From Blastocladiella emersonii ATCC 22665 (lineage: Eukaryota > Blastocladiomycota > Blastocladiomycetes > Blastocladiales > Blastocladiaceae), in the NCBI GenBank assembly GCA_025594325.1, contig JANHCV010000007.1:1736001-1800000 (forward strand): a stretch of DNA of 64,000 nucleotides, given 5' to 3'. Within the stretch, counting starts at the first letter, position 1. Each line of letters opens with the position of its first letter. Under the pieces are notes generated by a model. It did no database searches. It saw only the letters and a program-made list of their open reading frames with translations, and had not been told where the DNA came from. A program made the position numbers and the translations under genes. Shown in pieces: positions 62,733 to 64,000 of this stretch.

Positions 62733-63755
62733 TTACGCCTGAACCAGGTTGGTCTCCATCTCGCTCGCGACCTTCTCGCCGAGCACGCGGCGCACGACCT
62801 CGAGCGACATGTCCCACAGGCGGGCCTGCATGGCCTCATCGCGGGCAAATGCCGAGGGCGTCGCCACCTCGCCGTACGGGACAAAGTAGGTGCCCGACGG
62901 TGCCTTGGCGTTGCCCTCCTCCGTATCGAGCGCCGCGTGGGTCGCGGCCGCGAGCGTGGTGCGCGCGCCGTTCTCGGGGTTCTTGGCAAACACCTTGGAC
63001 GCGACCGTGGCGAGCCCGGCCACGAACCCGCCGTACGCGCCGCCAATGTTGCGCTGCAGCTCCGTGTCGACGTAGCCCGGGTGCACCGCGTACACCTTGG
63101 CCCAGGGCGCGCGCGCCGCCACGTACTTGGTGAAGAGCAGGTTGCACAGCTTCGACTGCCCGTACGCGCCCGTCGGCGAGTAGATGGCCTCGGACGCGTG
63201 CTTGCCGGCCGCGTCCTTGGCGTCGCCCTCGCGCACCATGACCTGGTCGAGCGTCGACAGGCCCCAGCTGTACGGCATCGTGTGCGCGAGCGACGACAGG
63301 TTGACAATGCGCGGCGGCGTCGGCCCGTCGCGGCGCAGCGACGGCAGCAGGAGCATCGTCCACACGAAATGCGCAAAGTGGTTGACGCCGATCTGCGACT
63401 CGAGCCCGTCCTTGGTCAGCGCGTACGGGCACATCATGATGCCCGCGTTGTTGACGAGCACGTCGATCTTGAGCCCGCGCGCGGCGAGCTTGCGCGCGGC
63501 CGCCTCGACCTGCTGCAGCGAGTTGAGGTCGAGCTCGGCAAACTCGAGAGGCGGGCACGCGTCGCCGAGCTCCTCCTGGATCGACGCGATCGCAGCGAGC
63601 GCCTTGGCCTCGGACCGGCACGCCAGCACCACGCGCGCGCCGTGCTTGGCCAGCTGCCGCGTCGTCGTGAGCCCGATGCCCGTGTTGGCGCCCGTCACCA
63701 CAAACACCTTGCCGTGGAGGTCCGGGATCTGGTCCACCGAGAATCCTGCGCCCAT
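62733..63755 (-). CDS. Short-chain dehydrogenase/reductase (retinol dehydrogenase-like)
   Basis: A single exon of 341 codons gives 340 residues. The Rossmann cofactor motif is TGANTGIG (residues 21-28), followed by RVVLACRSEAKA (Arg after the second strand suggests NADPH), VLVNNAGIMM, the catalytic Ser in VNLSSLAH (about 154) and the catalytic YGQSK (Tyr198, Lys202), then VHPGYVDTEL. This order is that of the RDH11-14/WW-oxidoreductase branch of SDRs. The start at 63755 (AACATGGGC context) gives MGAGFSVDQ, a fair N-myristoylation signal. An in-frame ATG at 63785 would add ten Asn/Ile-rich residues and hide it. Substrate is unknown: retinoid-like or lipid carbonyls are typical of the family. 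Confidence 0.92.
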   Translation of the reverse strand: MGAGFSVDQIPDLHGKVFVVTGANTGIGLTTTRQLAKHGARVVLACRSEAKALAAIASIQEELGDACPPLEFAELDLNSLQQVEAAARKLAARGLKIDVLVNNAGIMMCPYALTKDGLESQIGVNHFAHFVWTMLLLPSLRRDGPTPPRIVNLSSLAHTMPYSWGLSTLDQVMVREGDAKDAAGKHASEAIYSPTGAYGQSKLCNLLFTKYVAARAPWAKVYAVHPGYVDTELQRNIGGAYGGFVAGLATVASKVFAKNPENGARTTLAAATHAALDTEEGNAKAPSGTYFVPYGEVATPSAFARDEAMQARLWDMSLEVVRRVLGEKVASEMETNLVQA

Positions 63756-64000
63756 GTTGTTGTTGATGATGATGATACGTTGCAAAGTAGAGTGTTCACT
63801 GAGAGCGCGGGGGAGAGAGGGGCGAGGGCGGCGGGCGCCTTTGAGCGCGCGCGATGCGCCCCGGCCAAGGCGCGCTTACTCATGCCGAGGCGCCGCCACG
63901 TGGCCACGCCGCTCACGTGACGCGCCAAATGATCCGGTCGCACGCGCGCGTTTCCGGCACTGGCCGAAAGGGAAGGGACGCGGCGGTCCAGAGCGCGCGG
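63756..64000. promoter_or_regulatory. Upstream region of the dehydrogenase gene, window end
   Basis: No gene is visible in the last 245 bp, which should contain the promoter of the dehydrogenase. GCCACGTGGC at about 63895-63904 contains a perfect CACGTG E-box within a longer palindrome, a possible bHLH factor site. Confidence 0.4.

Overview
The window looks like a GC-rich fungal nuclear contig. The genes are compact and mostly 1-6 exons long. Most introns are 54-71 nt, nearly always begin GTACG/GTCCG and end in TGTAG/CGTAG. The content is fungal or opisthokont housekeeping: ribosomal protein uL16, a ubiquitin-L40 fusion, Snu13, Pwp1, Vps55, Sen15, mitochondrial uL15m and mitochondrial Asn-tRNA synthetase. 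Ankyrin-repeat and leucine-rich-repeat proteins and a minimal cortactin-like protein point to an early-diverging (zoosporic) fungus such as a Blastocladiomycete rather than a Dikarya species. That placement is inference. All exon structures were rebuilt by eye from reading frame, GT-AG borders and protein-family similarity.

Left arm (1-28.4 kb) is dense and conserved. It holds a partial ankyrin protein, TMEM19/DUF92 membrane protein, uL16 (RPL10), an AMPK/CAMK-type kinase, the mini-cortactin, Pwp1, Vps55, two tandem FCP1/NIF-type HAD proteins, Snu13, a mitochondrial pseudouridine-5'-phosphate glycosidase/pfkB-kinase fusion, a secreted ferritin-like protein, a small secreted acidic protein, a mitochondrial TPR protein, an LRR protein, mitochondrial uL15m, mitochondrial AsnRS and ubiquitin-L40. 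Several of these carry mitochondrial presequences.

Middle (about 28.5-48.1 kb) is a nest of mobile elements. It holds decayed Ty3/gypsy integrase sequence (+), two decayed copies of a Helitron-type Pif1-like helicase (-), and a complete LTR-retrotransposon frame (211-bp LTRs, 5-bp target duplication, purine tract) inserted into one helicase copy. The same helicase copy is also cut by a 312-bp poly-A-tailed SINE-like insertion with a 13-bp target duplication. Next to it lies a 5.1-kb segment bounded by inverted blocks packed with AGATCT. This segment carries an apparently intact four-exon gene of unknown function, a helicase tail and a second unrecognised multi-exon gene.

Right arm (49-64 kb) is conserved again. 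It holds a catechol O-methyltransferase-like enzyme, two tandem hotdog thioesterases, tRNA-splicing-endonuclease subunit Sen15 (its stop codon overlaps the next start codon), a Snx41/Atg20-type sorting nexin, a monoacylglycerol-lipase-like hydrolase, an NPC1-type sterol transporter, a ubiquitin-like/AN1 zinc-finger protein and a short-chain dehydrogenase. Vps55, the sorting nexin and NPC1 all serve endosome/vacuole traffic, but they are not adjacent and nothing suggests co-regulation.
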